This document shows, piece after piece, positions 10,263-22,530 of a DNA stretch of 64,000 nt (its first letter is position 1; each line of letters starts with the position of its first letter). The notes beneath the pieces were generated by a model. It was not told the DNA's origin and made no database searches. It saw only the letters and a list, made by a program, of their open reading frames with translations. The stretch is taken from NCBI GenBank assembly GCA_038496445.1, contig JALMLS010000064.1:310001-374000 (forward strand), in the 5' to 3' direction. Made by a program: the position numbers and the translations under genes. Source of the stretch: Trichosphaerium sp. ATCC 40318. Taxonomy: Eukaryota; Discosea; Flabellinia; Trichosidae.

Positions 10263-12742
10263 TTACTCGCTGTCGGATTGTGGTGTTGTAGGTAGTGTAA
10301 TACTAAGCTTTTTATCTTCCATAATATCTAAACAAGTAAAGTAAGCTACCATCGAGGCCAAAAAGATTTTGTATTTTTTTTCTGTATTTTTGTTCAATAT
10401 ATAGTACCTTCAGCTGTAGCTTCTTGTGTATCTTCTTTTTGTTCTTTTTTTGCAAAATATCTTGGATTACTTTCCGAATAAGTATGAGCAAACTTACAAT
10501 TAGGTTGTGTGCAAGTATCATTGAACTAGAAAGCGGTTAACTTGTGATAAATCAAACCAAAAAAAAAATGATAAAAATCCCGATATTTCAATTTCACGTG
10601 TACATACACGACAAGGTCCATTATGTGAAAATTTGCAATTCTTTCTAGTACAAGATTTGGCGAATTTACAAGCAATCTAATACGAAAATAAGTCAACAAA
10701 TCACCTCAATTAAAAAAACTGGTAGGCTAGTTTTTAAGTGAAAAAAAAAATCCCAAAAAGTTTTTGAGTCTTTCATGAACTGTACGTACTGGTGGATGAC
10801 GGAAAGTACATTTTGCATTCTTACATGAAAATCCAAAACGACAAGAAGCAATTTTAGTCCCTTTAGGGTGACTATAATAGCATCCACTTCTTGTACATTT
10901 TGCACCAAACTTGCATTCAACAGTCAAAGGATGAATATAAATACACTTTTTCCCACTTGAGCAATTAGGCCAGAACCTTATACTTGTAAGTACATCGTAG
11001 TATAAGGACTATATTCTATAGTCCAAAAAAATTAGTTGATCAACATACCGACATTTCTCTGTAGGGTGAAGGAAAGGACATTCCTTATTTGTACAATTTG
11101 GGAAAAATCGACATTTTTGAGCCAACTTTGCCTTCTTTGAAGGTGGACCTTCATAATCATCAAGTGCTTTATCGAGTGGAGAAATCTTCTTTTTCTCTTC
11201 TTTCTTTCTTTTACCTCCTTTGATATCATTCTTTGATGACAATGATGATGTGTTATTGTTCCCTTTGTTAACATTATTTTTTGAAGAAGTTGCTTTTTTC
11301 TTATCAGCATTTTTCTTCTTCTTGGACACAAGACCATCCAAACGAACTGTGAATGTTACTTCATCATCTCGTCTATTAGTTAACATTAGATACAATATAA
11401 AAAACCCAAAAAAATCTTTGACATACTTTCTCTTGTTATCTGTTTGTCTATCATTCATATCAACATCCAACCGCCGTCTTTCATCATCCCTTCTGTTATC
11501 TCTTCTATTATCCCTACTATAGTCATCTCTTCTGACCTCTCTTCTATACCCACCCCTGTCTCTTTCTCCATCTCGCCTCCTATCCCCTCTCCTATCGTAT
11601 CTATCATTCCTTCTATCACCTCTTCTATCATCCCTATCTAAAATTGAAAAATTAATAAAACTTCAAATTCATTGAACTCATTAGTCAGTACCATCTCTCC
11701 TGTTATATCTACTATCTCTGTCCCCTTTTAGTTAATACAATTAGCTTATAATATAGTGACATTTATAACACGAAAATTTAAGTGTACAAGTGAACGAAGA
11801 AGAGAAATAAACTTTGCACATTCTATGTTCATTTTTTTCCAACAAAAAAAACAAAGTCGTACTTGATGCAGATGCGTCACGCACTGCGTCCGACATTGCC
11901 CTTCCCAGAAGTTGAGATTTGGTATTAACTTGTCTACGAGCTTCTCTCTCGCCTCTTGCAAATTCTGATACAACTACAGCTGATCTCAAACCTGAAGGCA
12001 ATGTAAGTAAAGTACACTCTATTGAAAAACCATATTTAGACGTACTTCTTGTTCTGGCTTCCCTGTCCGATCTCATGCGACTAGGAGAAGGTGAATTGTC
12101 GCTATCATATCTAACGGGGCTCTAGGACGCGTAAGAACGCAAATGAGGTGAATCTGTGTGGAATACAAACATTTTCGATTGGAAACGGCAAAGAGCCTGC
12201 TGTGTTAAATAGCAACGTTGCTTGACGCGCTTGTGGCGTACTTGTGGGAAGAATTCAAAAAAACGTACTCGGCGTGTATTTGATTGTTTCTCATCATCGC
12301 TGCTATAATCTGGTCCATTAGGGGTGTCTTCTGAGCTTACTACACTTGTTTTAGCATACATTTAAGTAAACAATGCGTGAATACCACTGTGAGGGGCTTC
12401 TTTGGCTGTTGCAATAGAATCTACGGCGTCGAAGAGCCTAATTGTTGTTATTGTTCTGAGTCCTATTAGATTGGCTTTTATCGCATACCACTGCGTGAAG
12501 CTCTCTGTTTTATCTGCCAGAAACACTTTTAGATCACTTAGGATTTGATCCCTACTTTTTTTGTTCATTAGCATCACCATGATATACTCCTATACGTAAT
12601 TTAGCTCAACGCCTAATTTTAATTCACGTACAGGTAGAACATCATCGTCAAAATTAGTTGTACTTGTAAGATGCTCCTTTATTTGCTCTTGTAAGCGATT
12701 CTTATCGTCAGCTGTAAAATCGCTAAACTGATTTGCTGCCAT
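10263..12742 (-). CDS. ZC3H14: Nab2/ZC3H14-type CCCH zinc-finger poly(A)-binding protein
   Basis: The N-terminus MAANQFSDFTADDKNRL leads through DDDVLP, a 42-nt GTACGT intron, then EYIMVMLMNKKSRDQILSDL; this is the PWI-like Nab2 N-terminal fold and lines up with the family (human has a similar YIMVMVANKKS stretch). A central Arg/Asp-rich low-complexity part (about 11460-11640) is followed by six CCCH fingers of the Nab2 type, C-X5-C-X4/5-C-X3-H: CRFFPNC, CRFWPNC, CKFGAKC, CRFGFSC, CKFAKSC and CRFNDTC. The last exon ends TTPQSDSE, stop at 10265-10263. Family proteins bind poly(A) RNA in the nucleus and control tail length and export. Homology is convincing; some internal splice sites are approximate. 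Confidence 0.85.
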
Positions 12743-13021
12743 TGCAATTCTAAACGAAAAAAAATACTTTTGTAAACAGCAGTCGTGATTGAGTCAATCA
12801 AACATTTTGCTTTTCACAATGGTGGGAGCTTTGTCCAATAGAATCAAACGCAAGGTGACGGTACTCCGCATGGCACTTTACATTGTAAATACTTGGCACG
12901 TGCCTAAAAGTGAAGATAATGTGGAACTAATTTAATGGTCAGTCATATTGGATTTCTGTTTGAGGTGTAACAGAATATTTGTAGATGCAAAGCGCAATGT
13001 ATAGGCACAAGACAAAAAAAT

Positions 13022-13374
13022 ATGCAAGAGATTTGTAAACAAGGCGCTAGACCTCAAGCTTACGATGCACAAACACATATACAATGCATCCAATGCTTGC
13101 AAGACAAAAACATGTACTGCCATCGACACGGTAGACAGAGTAGAACGGATTTCAATACCTGCAAAACCACTTGCTTACAGACTTGTGACGCTATTATACA
13201 GTTAGAAGAGTACAAAGCTGCGCTACTCTACTCAAGAAGTAATTTCGTTGCATGAATCAAAGACTCTTTGATAAGAAACATGACTTCAACGCAGAGATTA
13301 ACAGATGTGCTAACAATTGTCATAGAGTAGCTGGAAACGACAAACCTTGTGATAACGCATGTAAAGCGCTCTAA
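13022..13374 (+). CDS. Small Cys-rich protein, unrecognised
   Basis: The first open frame starts at ATG 13022 and holds CIQCLQDKNMYCHRHGR and TDFNTCKTTCLQTCDA. A second stretch after a small probable intron (about 13240-13270) reads HDFNAEINRCANNCHRVAG and DKPCDNACKAL, stop at 13372-13374. The two halves share an aromatic-Asn-x(2-5)-C-x3-C spacing, suggesting an internal duplication. No signal peptide is seen at this start, so an upstream exon is possible. The function is unknown. Confidence 0.4.
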
Positions 13375-13795
13375 TTTTAAGTCAGAAATAGTTGTATTCT
13401 AAATAAAGAACCATGGCTTTCGTTTCCACTCCTGATTTGATAACACCTACATGTTACGCCTTAACTATGCAATCACGTGCGATGCAAAGTTAGACTGAAC
13501 GAAGATTGAAATCCTCACAACTGCCTCACAATATAAGCGAATACGGAAAGCTACAGCGGCACCAACTAACAGCAAAAGGAACTTCAAGGACACGTTTCAT
13601 CCCGGGAAAACTTTCTTTACCACTATCCACGTGTACACAACACGGCGTCAGATAGTTGGAGAGATGTACAGGGCTGGGTTTTCGAGTGTTTAATTGTGAT
13701 GTGATGTTTTGGTATTGTGCGAGTCAACTATTTGCAGTTTTTCCCTAGTAGTATGGCGATGGCATCTGATAAGCAATCTTTTGTGTATTACCATA
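13375..13795. other. Intergenic, nothing recognised
   Basis: About 420 bp between the small Cys-rich gene and the acyl-CoA synthetase. I see no supportable ORF or RNA. It presumably holds the promoter of the downstream gene. Confidence 0.4.
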
Positions 13796-16700
13796 ATGAA
13801 GGCCCAATTCGCCGGTAATAACCTACTTTTCGGACAACTATTATCTAAACTCGCTTCAAATAGCTCAGCAAAGTGTAAAGAGTTGATCAGTACCGTTGAT
13901 GGCGCTAAAACTCTTTGGGATGTGCTAACGTAAGCAAAAACACTCACATACGCCACTAAGACCTTCTGTAGTCCTGCAAGAAAGCAATTCGCCAACAGAC
14001 CTATGCTAGGCACTCGTACAAAAACTCCAAACGGCTTTGGCGGTTACAAGTGGCTTACCTATGCCGTACGATATCCAACACACCATCGGCGCTAACCTCA
14101 GTAAGGAAGCAGATGATAAAAGTATATCGTTTGCCGCAGGGTTACGCAAACTCGGTTTAGAAACCGTACGCTACCAAACGAATGTCATACGTGTCATCTT
14201 TGGTTAACTTTATTTTTGTAGAGAGGAAGGTTGGGCATTTTCTCCCAAAACAACGCACAATGGGTGATGGCTGTCATCGCATGCGTCAGCCAGAACTTCA
14301 CTTTCGTACCTCTCTACGCTACACTTGGCCCAGACGCTGTGGAGTACATTTCAAAGCATGCTGAAGTAACCATTGCATTATTAGATCCACCATCATTACC
14401 CCAAGTACGGATTTTATTAAATCCGTTGTGAGCGGTGCATTCATTACTCCGCGTTTTTTCTTCTTTATTTTTTTCGTTGGAATTTTTTTGGAGTTCTGCT
14501 TTTTTTGGCTTTTGTTCTTGTTTTCTTGTTAGTAAATATTTGTTTTAATAATCTATATAAGATGCTTGAAGCTCTACCTAATATACCAAACCTGAAACAC
14601 TTGATATTGACTAGTCCTGTTGATAAAATGCCAACATTACCAGCTGGTGTACAAATCCATAATTTTGAGGATATTGTCAGCCTTGGTAAGACACGTCGTG
14701 GTCATGAGGATGTACAACCTGATCCAGAAGATTTGTTCGTTATAATGTATACCTCTGGAACAACTGGTTTACCAAAGGTAAACTCTAGAGCGCTCGTTTT
14801 GAAGCCATCAACGAAATGTTTTTCAAAAAAACTTAAAGAAGAAGAATGCTCACGTGCTTTTTTCAGGGTGTTATGCTTACACATTCCAATATGGTTGCTG
14901 GTGTTGCATCCATGGCTAGTACGTTATTTTTATTGCATATGATTATCTGTTAATGGGGGTTATCTAGCGTCTGATGTTGTATTAACTCCTGAGGATGTTC
15001 ATCTCAGTTATTTGCCAATGGCTCATATTTTTGAAATGATTTGTATTAGTGCTGCTATGCGTGCTGGGTACTTTATGTTCCTATTTATTTTTCTACAACA
15101 ATAAGGCTATAAATTTAAACAACTTTAATGAATTTGTTTATAATCAAAAACTCTTCGCCACTCACTCTGTATTTTTAGCGCTTCTATCGGATTCTGGCAT
15201 GGTGAAACTACTGAGCTTATTGAAGATATCCAAACTCTTCGTCCTACAATCCTACCTGGCGTACCACGCGTATGGTAAGACTGAAACAGACCTTAGTAGT
15301 TTTTTGCTGAGTTTAAATCTCTAGGAATCGTGTCTACGACAAGATTATGGGGCAAATACAAGATGGTGGATACATTAAACGTAGCTTATTTAGTTACGCA
15401 TACGCAAGCAAGAAGGCTTCCGTAAAGGCAACAGGTACCCATGTTTTGACGTTTGGATTTACAAAAAAAAACAATTAAATGCTAACCCTTTTGAACAAGG
15501 ATCTGACGATTCAATGTGGAACAGCATTGTGTTTGCCAAAATCAAAGAAGCTCTTGGCGGTCGCTGTAGGCTTATAATTACAGGAGCTGCACCATTGAGT
15601 GCACCTGTGCACGAGTTTATGCGCATGTACGGTGAAACCCATTTTACCTATTTGTGGAGAATTTATAAGCTTATACCAATCTTTCTTCTAGTTGTTTTGG
15701 ATGCCCAGTTGTTCAAGGTTATGGTCTAACTGAAACTGCAGCCATTCTTACATGCCAAAGTGTCCATGATTTCAGTTTTGGTCACGTTGGAGCACCACAT
15801 ACCTCGTGTGAGGTTAAACTTGTAGATGTTCCAGAAATGGGGTACGCTTTAGAAATCAACTAGAATAGTGCACTTACGAGATTTTTTTAGATATACATCG
15901 AATAACAACCCACAGCAAGGTGAAGTATGTGTGCGCGGACACACAGTATTCAAGGGATACTATAAGAACCCAGAAAAGACTAAAGAGTGTCTTACAGAGG
16001 ATGGCTGGTTCCATACAGGAGATATTGGGGAGTGGCTTGAGGCATGCCCTTTTGAAGAGTTTAAGTTCTTTTATCTAGCTATCAATTTAGCTGTCTTTTA
16101 TTTTGTTATTAATGAACTGTTTAGAGTGGTGTGCTTAAGATTATAGACCGTAAAAAGAATATATTTAAATTAGCTCAAGGTGAATATGTTGCTGCAGAAA
16201 AGCTTGAAGTGCAGTACTTACAGTCACCTCTTGTTGGACAAATATTCGTTTATGGTGACTCATTCCAATCATATCTTGTTGCCATTTGCGTATTGGATCC
16301 TGATCGCGTTGTACAATGGGTACGGAGTAACGAGAGAGAAAAGTAGTCTGTTTAAAACTGCTAATAATTGAAAGACATCTTTGCTGTTTCTACAAAGATC
16401 TTGTTTGTTTCTTCCCTCATTGATTATATAGGCCAAGAGCAAAGGCATTACTGATACTGATATTAACGCTTTGGCTACAAGCCAAGCCGTCAAACAAGCT
16501 GTTTACAATGACTTGGGTACAGTTTTTGTTTAAACACCACAATCTACTTACTTACTGTTTACAGTTCGTGTTGCACGTGCAAAGAAGATGCGTGGATTTG
16601 AATTTATCAAGAATATTCACTTGGAGGCCACACCATGGACACCTGAAACTGGTACCATATAACTTTACAGACACGAAAAACTGACTTAAAATAGGTGAAT

Positions 16701-16807
16701 TGACACCTTCCATGAAGCAAAAACGCCCTATTTTGAAGAAAAAGTACATGGATGTTATATCAGCATTATACAATACACCTAGACTCGATCAAAGAGCTAA
16801 ATTGTAG
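13796..16807 (+). CDS. ACSL: Long-chain acyl-CoA synthetase
   Basis: It activates long-chain fatty acids to acyl-CoA with ATP. More than ten exons splice into a typical ACSL: N-terminal [22 protein letters not shown], then [17 protein letters not shown], the AMP-binding P-loop [91 protein letters not shown] and the C-terminal [15 protein letters not shown]. All core adenylate-forming motifs are present. The 40-nt intron after WLTYA is defined by frame and by homology (donor GTACGA, acceptor AGTAAG). The stop is TAG at 16805-16807. No transmembrane anchor is obvious at the chosen start. Confidence 0.92.
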
Positions 16808-17274
16808 ACAATCACAAAGATACGTGTAGCCCAAAAAAATAAACAACAAAAAAAAATATGACCACGGTAACTCGCTGAGAGCAGAGGACGCAAGTTGGCT
16901 TAAGAAGAAAAGAAACAAGAATCAAACAAGTTCCTTGACCACCACGCGTGGACCACCGAGACTATTGCTTGTTTGTTTTTGAGTCTTGTTTGTTATCACA
17001 ACATGAGCGATGACGTTGTTTTGATGCAGTGACAAGAGATTGATGAAAGTTTATTTAGTTCTGCTGGTAGTATCATCATTAAATACAATAACAATTAATA
17101 AAATATCAATCCAGTGTGGTATCCATAAAAACCAAGCAAAGCCCATCATCTTACAAACCAGTAACATCACATAACCTTGGTACAAACATTAAAATAAACA
17201 ATTAATCACGTGGACAATCAAAAAAACAAAAGAACTTTATATCAACCAAACTAGCTCATGCTGATATACGGATA
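16808..17274. other. Intergenic, nothing recognised
   Basis: 467 bp of AT-rich sequence between the 3' ends of two convergent genes. No ORF or RNA gene was identified. Confidence 0.4.
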
Positions 17275-18050
17275 TTAATTGTCTGTACCTGCTATCTTCG
17301 CATAGCCTTCTACATAGTAAATACGTGGTCCTCCAACTGCACACAGAATAACAAAATGTACAAAAATTAAGAACAAAACAATAACAGAAGGCATAACAAC
17401 CCACGATCCCAAATCAATAACTCCATCCCACGTACAAGCTATTAACAATACTTGTATTATGTACAATATAATACTGTTAGGTAGAACAACCTCCTTTACC
17501 ACAGAAAGTCAGCGAATACGAAACAAGCGGAATTGGTTCCTCGAAATTCCAAAATTGAAACAAAAGCGGAAGTGTACCAGACTATTCTCCATTCTACGTG
17601 GTACGAATAAAGACACGTATCCAGCCAATAGCATGGCTATTGCTGGAGAGAGTGTAGTAAGCCAAGAACTATTATTGGTTAGACTGGTGCTTTTCTTTGT
17701 TTAAACATTAGAAGTACGCACTAAGATATCGTTGCGTCTAGTTTTAGAGGTATCAACAGCAAAGACGACATAAATAGGTGTTTTACGATTGGTACAAAAC
17801 AATTCCATCCAGAATCACGCCAGTAGCGCCTTATATCATGCGTTAACGCTAAAAAGCTGTAGACTTGCGCCAAAAAACCTGTTTCAAATGAATAAACTTC
17901 AACAGCTTAAAAACAAGCGTAAAATGTACTCAAAGAGAACACCCAGCTCCATGGAAGCCACGTCCAGATGTAGAGTTTTAAAACAGCTACAAAAGCAGTA
18001 ACGTTAGCAGCAAACGTAATGTGCCAGCTCTGATCACTGTATCGTGACAT
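17275..18050 (-). CDS. Multi-pass membrane protein, unrecognised
   Basis: Starts at ATG 18050 with MSRYSDQSWHITFAANVTA and continues through several exons into hydrophobic segments: VAVLKLYIWTWLPWSWVFSL, FLAQVYSFLALTH, SPAIAMLLAGYVSLFV, IILYIIQVLLIACTW, and PSVIVLFLIFVHFVILCAVG. It ends YYVEGYAKIAGTDN, stop at 17277-17275. The pattern of short loops and Trp-rich helices recalls small TMEM185-like families, but I cannot assign it. The exon in the middle (about 17700-17830) is unresolved in frame. Confidence 0.5.
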
Positions 18051-18356
18051 GGTGTCTGCTTGGTTTAGCAACACGTTGCAGTGAACGTTTTCATTGAATG
18101 ATGAATTGACACGTGACTTCTACATCGAAAGAATACAGCTTTCCAACATAAAATGTATTGCTGGTAGTGGCGAACTTGTGTAAACTTGCTTCTTTTGCGT
18201 TCAGAGCTATATTTCTTTCTTGCTTAAGGACCTTTGTTGAAATGGCCTTCATTACAGCTATGTGCGTGATGTTACAGCTATACGTTGAAGGTTGCGTTAT
18301 GGTCATTTGTGTTGAACGTTGTTGTTGAGTATTTTATTTAATTAAAGTGTTTGTAT

Positions 18357-19614
18357 TTACACTCCTTCGCTTATTTCAACAGAAGTTCCAACGCTGAAAA
18401 TGGCCATTACCCATTTCTCAGCTTCTTTCCATTGTTCCTCAGTGTCAACAGGCCATATGAATAATTCATTAGCATCCATGTGCTCTTCATGAGCCCAATG
18501 CTTGACACCAAAGATACGTTTATGGTCATTTGTTTTTAAGTTCTTGACACCTATGTTATTTGTTGAAGATGATTCATCCTGGCACATACCTATAAGGATC
18601 AAGACTTAGATAAAATAAATGAATAGTATTTGATGTATTACCTTCAGGAGCAAATTGAATGCATACACAAGGATGACCGTCAACCACGCCTCTGTACTCA
18701 GTATTTAGAATAGAATAGCGACGCATTTTTGGAGAGTCAAAGGTGTCATAAGGGGAGGCACTAAAGTTTGTACTTGAGGCACTCCCATTTGCCACAATGG
18801 CACTTGCTTTTATGCAATGAAACAATTCTGAAGCCTCTGGTGCTGTATGAGACGGTACAGTAACAAATGTTCCTATTCCAAATTAATCTCTGCTTGAACG
18901 ACTAGCAGCGTCATATTATGTATGCCCTTACCTGTTGATATACCCTCGCTTGTGACAGGTACAATATTCCATGATCCCATATCCACGCGACTGCCTTATG
19001 AAAACGTTAATTGGGTACTCTGTGCGCAAAGCAGTGTGCCTGTATTGTGATCTCTCCAAATTAAGCCTCCTAGTTTTCCAGGAACAACAGCTTCTTTAAT
19101 GACACACACTGCGTTTCCTTCCAGGGAAGGTTTAGCTCCAGCAGTTACTATCACGCCTAGAGCTACATAACCCTCAGGAGGAACTGGTTTCCAAAAACAG
19201 CCGTTTCTAGTAGCACCAGATCCAGCGTCGGACCATATTTTTGCATAGCCAACCGGCCATGCGATATTTGCAGGGTTTGTAGGCTTAATAACAGTAACAG
19301 CATTCATAGGAGGTAATTCATAGTTACCAACAGCGTAGTGTCTACAGACAAAGAATTATATACTGGTTGTTAAAGTTTCAATAGAGATCATATTGCAAAG
19401 AAGAAACTATTGCTTAGAATTGTACGCGTCTAAATCTATTTTTAACGCACCCTAGTATGTAATAGCCTTCCGGAGCAACTGGTTGGTAGACTGATATGTC
19501 TCTCGAACCACCAGATCCTTTATCGTTCCATGCCAGATGGAAGTATCTAACTGTCTTTGTTTCGAACTAAAATACCTGTTTAATAGATTGTTTAAGCGTA
19601 AAAACGCGTACCAT
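18357..19614 (-). CDS. Vps62-domain protein
   Basis: Two repeated beta-rich blocks carry the Vps62 signature: SVYQPVAPEGYYILG near the start and FWKPVPPEGYVALGVIV later, followed by CVIKEAV...LIWRDHNTG. Spliced exons run from TVRYFHLAWNDKGSGGSRD to the C-terminal FIWPVDTEEQWKEAEKW. The stop is at 18359-18357. The ATG at 19614-19612 is followed at once by a GTACGC intron, so exon 1 would code only the initiator Met; a longer upstream exon is the alternative. Fungal relatives take part in vacuolar sorting; the role here is not shown by the sequence. Confidence 0.7.
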
Positions 19615-20776
19615 TATATTTATGTTTGTATTCTATGTTAAGATACAAGTGTAGGGGTTAAAGTGGTGAAATAACTTCCATGATTAAGGTAGTCTGACTT
19701 AAGGTTAAGGCCGAAAAGGAATTTCATGACATAATATTCTCGTAACACTTTACTTCAGAATATGTTTATCTATCTATAACTGGTTTATTGTACTAGATTC
19801 CAAGAATAAGAAAACAGTGTGTCAACAGTTTCACGTAACACTTTGCCAGGGAATTTTTTTATCCGAAATTCGCAAAATTCTAGATTTTTCTCGCAGGTTT
19901 ATGTTGTCTGTTCACTTTTCATTTTTCTTTCACTGTATCTTCGCGGTTTTGTGGATTAAGTTTAACTATGCGATACAGAAGTGTTTGTATCCATACAGTA
20001 GCAAGTGTGCAATGTCACAGCCCAGACTTTATTGTTAACTGTTAGGATCTGTAGTCTGTAGCGACTTTGTAACACAACCACAACCAAAAAGTGAATGGAA
20101 AGTATCAAAAATGCGAGCCGCTGAATTCTTCTATTTTTCAGTTTGCATTGAGAATCTCATGCGTAGGGCTGAAAGTAATTCTTTGATAGCCGCAAACAAT
20201 ATGCCAAATAGAAGGCTATGAAAACGGTAGTTTCTATCAGTGATGGTAATGAAGGGCCAAGCTATCACAAAGATAGTTTGGAATAGAATAGATCGAGCTA
20301 CTACTGGAAGGTTATGTATGAAAAAAAAGTGTTGGGAAACAAAATCACTTGTTTGCATTTGCCTCCACGTCAATAACGAGACGAGCAAGCGATGTAGTAA
20401 TACTCACCCTTTTCCTATTTCTTACAATAAATCGAATCTTATAGCCTCCTAGCAAGCTGTAAACGTACAATTGAAAAATTAGGATAATTTTTCTCCCGAC
20501 AACTTTGAGCCAGCGACGTACTTGGCATAACCGCTTAAAACGAAGTCATGTGATGAGAGAAACGCTGCACTGCTCTTCTAAGCAAGATGAAGCTTTTGGC
20601 AAGGGTGTACAAATACTAAGGTACGGCATCTTAAACGTAAATCGGCTGCAGCTCACCACATAGTTAAGTACAAAAAAACTAAAGGTGCACAAGCTAGCGC
20701 TAAACTGTAGGCTTATTGTTGTCATTCGCACTTAATTTTGTCATTTCATCCATACACCTCTCTATCGTGACTAGAT
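19615..20776. other. Unresolved stretch, no confident gene
   Basis: Short open frames occur on both strands: a hydrophobic one on the minus strand at about 20131-20388, and a basic one on the plus strand ending KKTKGAQASAKL near 20731. None can be spliced into a recognisable protein. The last part (from about 20690) is repeated upstream of the second GH16-fold gene at about 22440. Confidence 0.35.
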
Positions 20777-22006
20777 ATGAAGATTTTACTTGTTTTTGTT
20801 CTGTATTATGCATGTATTTATGCTATGAAGCCTCATAGCACAGGTTGGTCGTTACGGAGAAACAACTTTTTCTAAACATATGTAGATTGTAGCTTCGGAT
20901 CGTTCAAAGATGATTTCACTACAATGGACCTAACTAGATGGCAGAAATCGGCTTCAAGCGGCATCAAGCACGAATGCACCATGATGCTCTTAGATAACCT
21001 CAATTTTAACGCCACACTCCCGGGAACAACTCAAACAGGTCTGTTGGCGCAGTTATCTGAAGAACCATGCAAAACAAACAAGCAATGTTGTGAAGGAGTA
21101 AGAACACTTTTTTTTTGTCGTCATGTCACGTGGTGGTAAAAGAAACGGCCCTTTTGAGTTTTTTGACAAGTCGAGAGACTTTTCTCTTTTTTGTGACTTC
21201 AACTCGTTTTATACAATTGCGCCACAGTACATACTGTCGTCTAACTAACTAATAGAAAGAAAATTTTATTTCCACTTTTTTTTTTATGCTCCGCACGTGA
21301 TAAATTGACAGACAACTTTTTTTACCAAGTCGATACCACTGACACCGTTTCGCGCTACTTTTTTTAAAATTTTTGTTGCAACTTGCAGAACAAACACTGG
21401 TATTTGTGACTTTTTTTCTAGAGTGATTGCGTGTGCTGGAGTGGATCTCACTTGGGCACAGCATGTACTGCAACGTATGGTAACTGGTCGATCAGGCTGA
21501 GCGTTGATATTGCCCCTTCGTCTGATGGCGTGTTTTTTTTTGGAGTGTACACATCCACGCCGATTCACAACGAGATAACACTCGGATTTTTTCAAGAAAC
21601 TGACCAAGCAAAGTATGAAATAGTTGTGTTCAATTTGCGGTAACCTCAACTTATCTCACTAGGTTACACAATGCCGTCTTTTGGGGTGATCAACATAAAA
21701 CGATATCTCACTATTATCCAGTAGACTTCTTCAAATCCTATCACACGTACGCTGTGTATTGTTTTATGTATGCTTAAATGGTACTCTAGGTACGGATTCA
21801 ATTGGTTAAAAGACGAAATCGCATTCACGGTGGACGGCAAGGTAGTAACAACCGCGTTACCATCACAAGGATACACTATTCCAAACGAACCTTGCGAAAT
21901 TCGCTTTATTTTCAGAACCAGACCCCATGACGATTGCACTGCAGGTTGTGCCACAGCTCCTGATTCTTCTGTAAATGTCCAATGGATAGAGTATACTGCA
22001 CCTTGA
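20777..22006 (+). CDS. Secreted GH16-fold (concanavalin A-like) protein, copy 1
   Basis: The signal peptide MKILLVFVLYYACIYA is followed, after a first intron, by FKDDFTTMDLTRWQKSASSG, as in glycoside hydrolase 16 proteins. Further exons give GNWSIRLSVDIAPSSDGVFF, then HNEITLGFFQETDQAKYEIV, then SHYYPVDFFKSYHTYGFNW and EIAFTVDGKVVTT, the standard GH16 order. The catalytic DEIDxEF-type motif reads NEITLGF: the first Glu is kept, the Asp is Thr and the second Glu is Gly. It is therefore probably not a working hydrolase and may bind glucan instead. Cys pairs near EEPCKTNKQCCEG and DDCTAGCATAPDS suggest disulphides. One intron (21640-21662) is only 23 nt. Confidence 0.78.
21640..21662 (+). other. 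23-nt spliceosomal intron
   Basis: GTAACC...CACTAG. Removing it joins NLR to LHNAVFWGDQH in frame. The paralogue has a 24-nt intron at the same place (23265-23288). Confidence 0.8.
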
Positions 22007-22530
22007 TCCCGTGGTTTTTTATCGTAACTCACTAGATAAATAAATTCGTGAAGAGTTTAGAAGTTTCTATGCACTTTCCTTTACATCAAAAGAACGTTCC
22101 GCTCAGTTTGCACCAGATAGTATTTCAAACACCAACGTGCAGGGAAGTGGTCTTGACCGCCTTTTGGCATAGCTGTAAGCTAGACTTCCTTATAAAGGTG
22201 TAAATCTAACGTTGTTGTAACGATTGTACAACAAATTTGAAGACTGTTTAACAGAACTTTCATACGTCACTTTATCACGTGACAAGCTGAAGATTTACAA
22301 GTCACTCGACTTATCCAACAAAACAGAAGACAGAAACTGACCATTACTAGTAACGTTGAGGAGGAAAGTTACGCGATTGAAAGAAACTCTACAATGACAA
22401 GTGTACAAGTACAAGGTTTCGGTATCTTCACCACGCGGTGCACAAGCTAACGCTAAACTGTTTAGGCTTATTGTTGTGATTCGCGCTTAATTCGTTATCT
22501 TGTGCATACCTCTATCACGTGACAATAGAT

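Noticed and set aside
20131..20731. Minus-strand membrane protein or plus-strand ribosomal-like protein
   Set aside because: Each reading needs several weak splice sites, and no version gave a consistent protein; left as unresolved.
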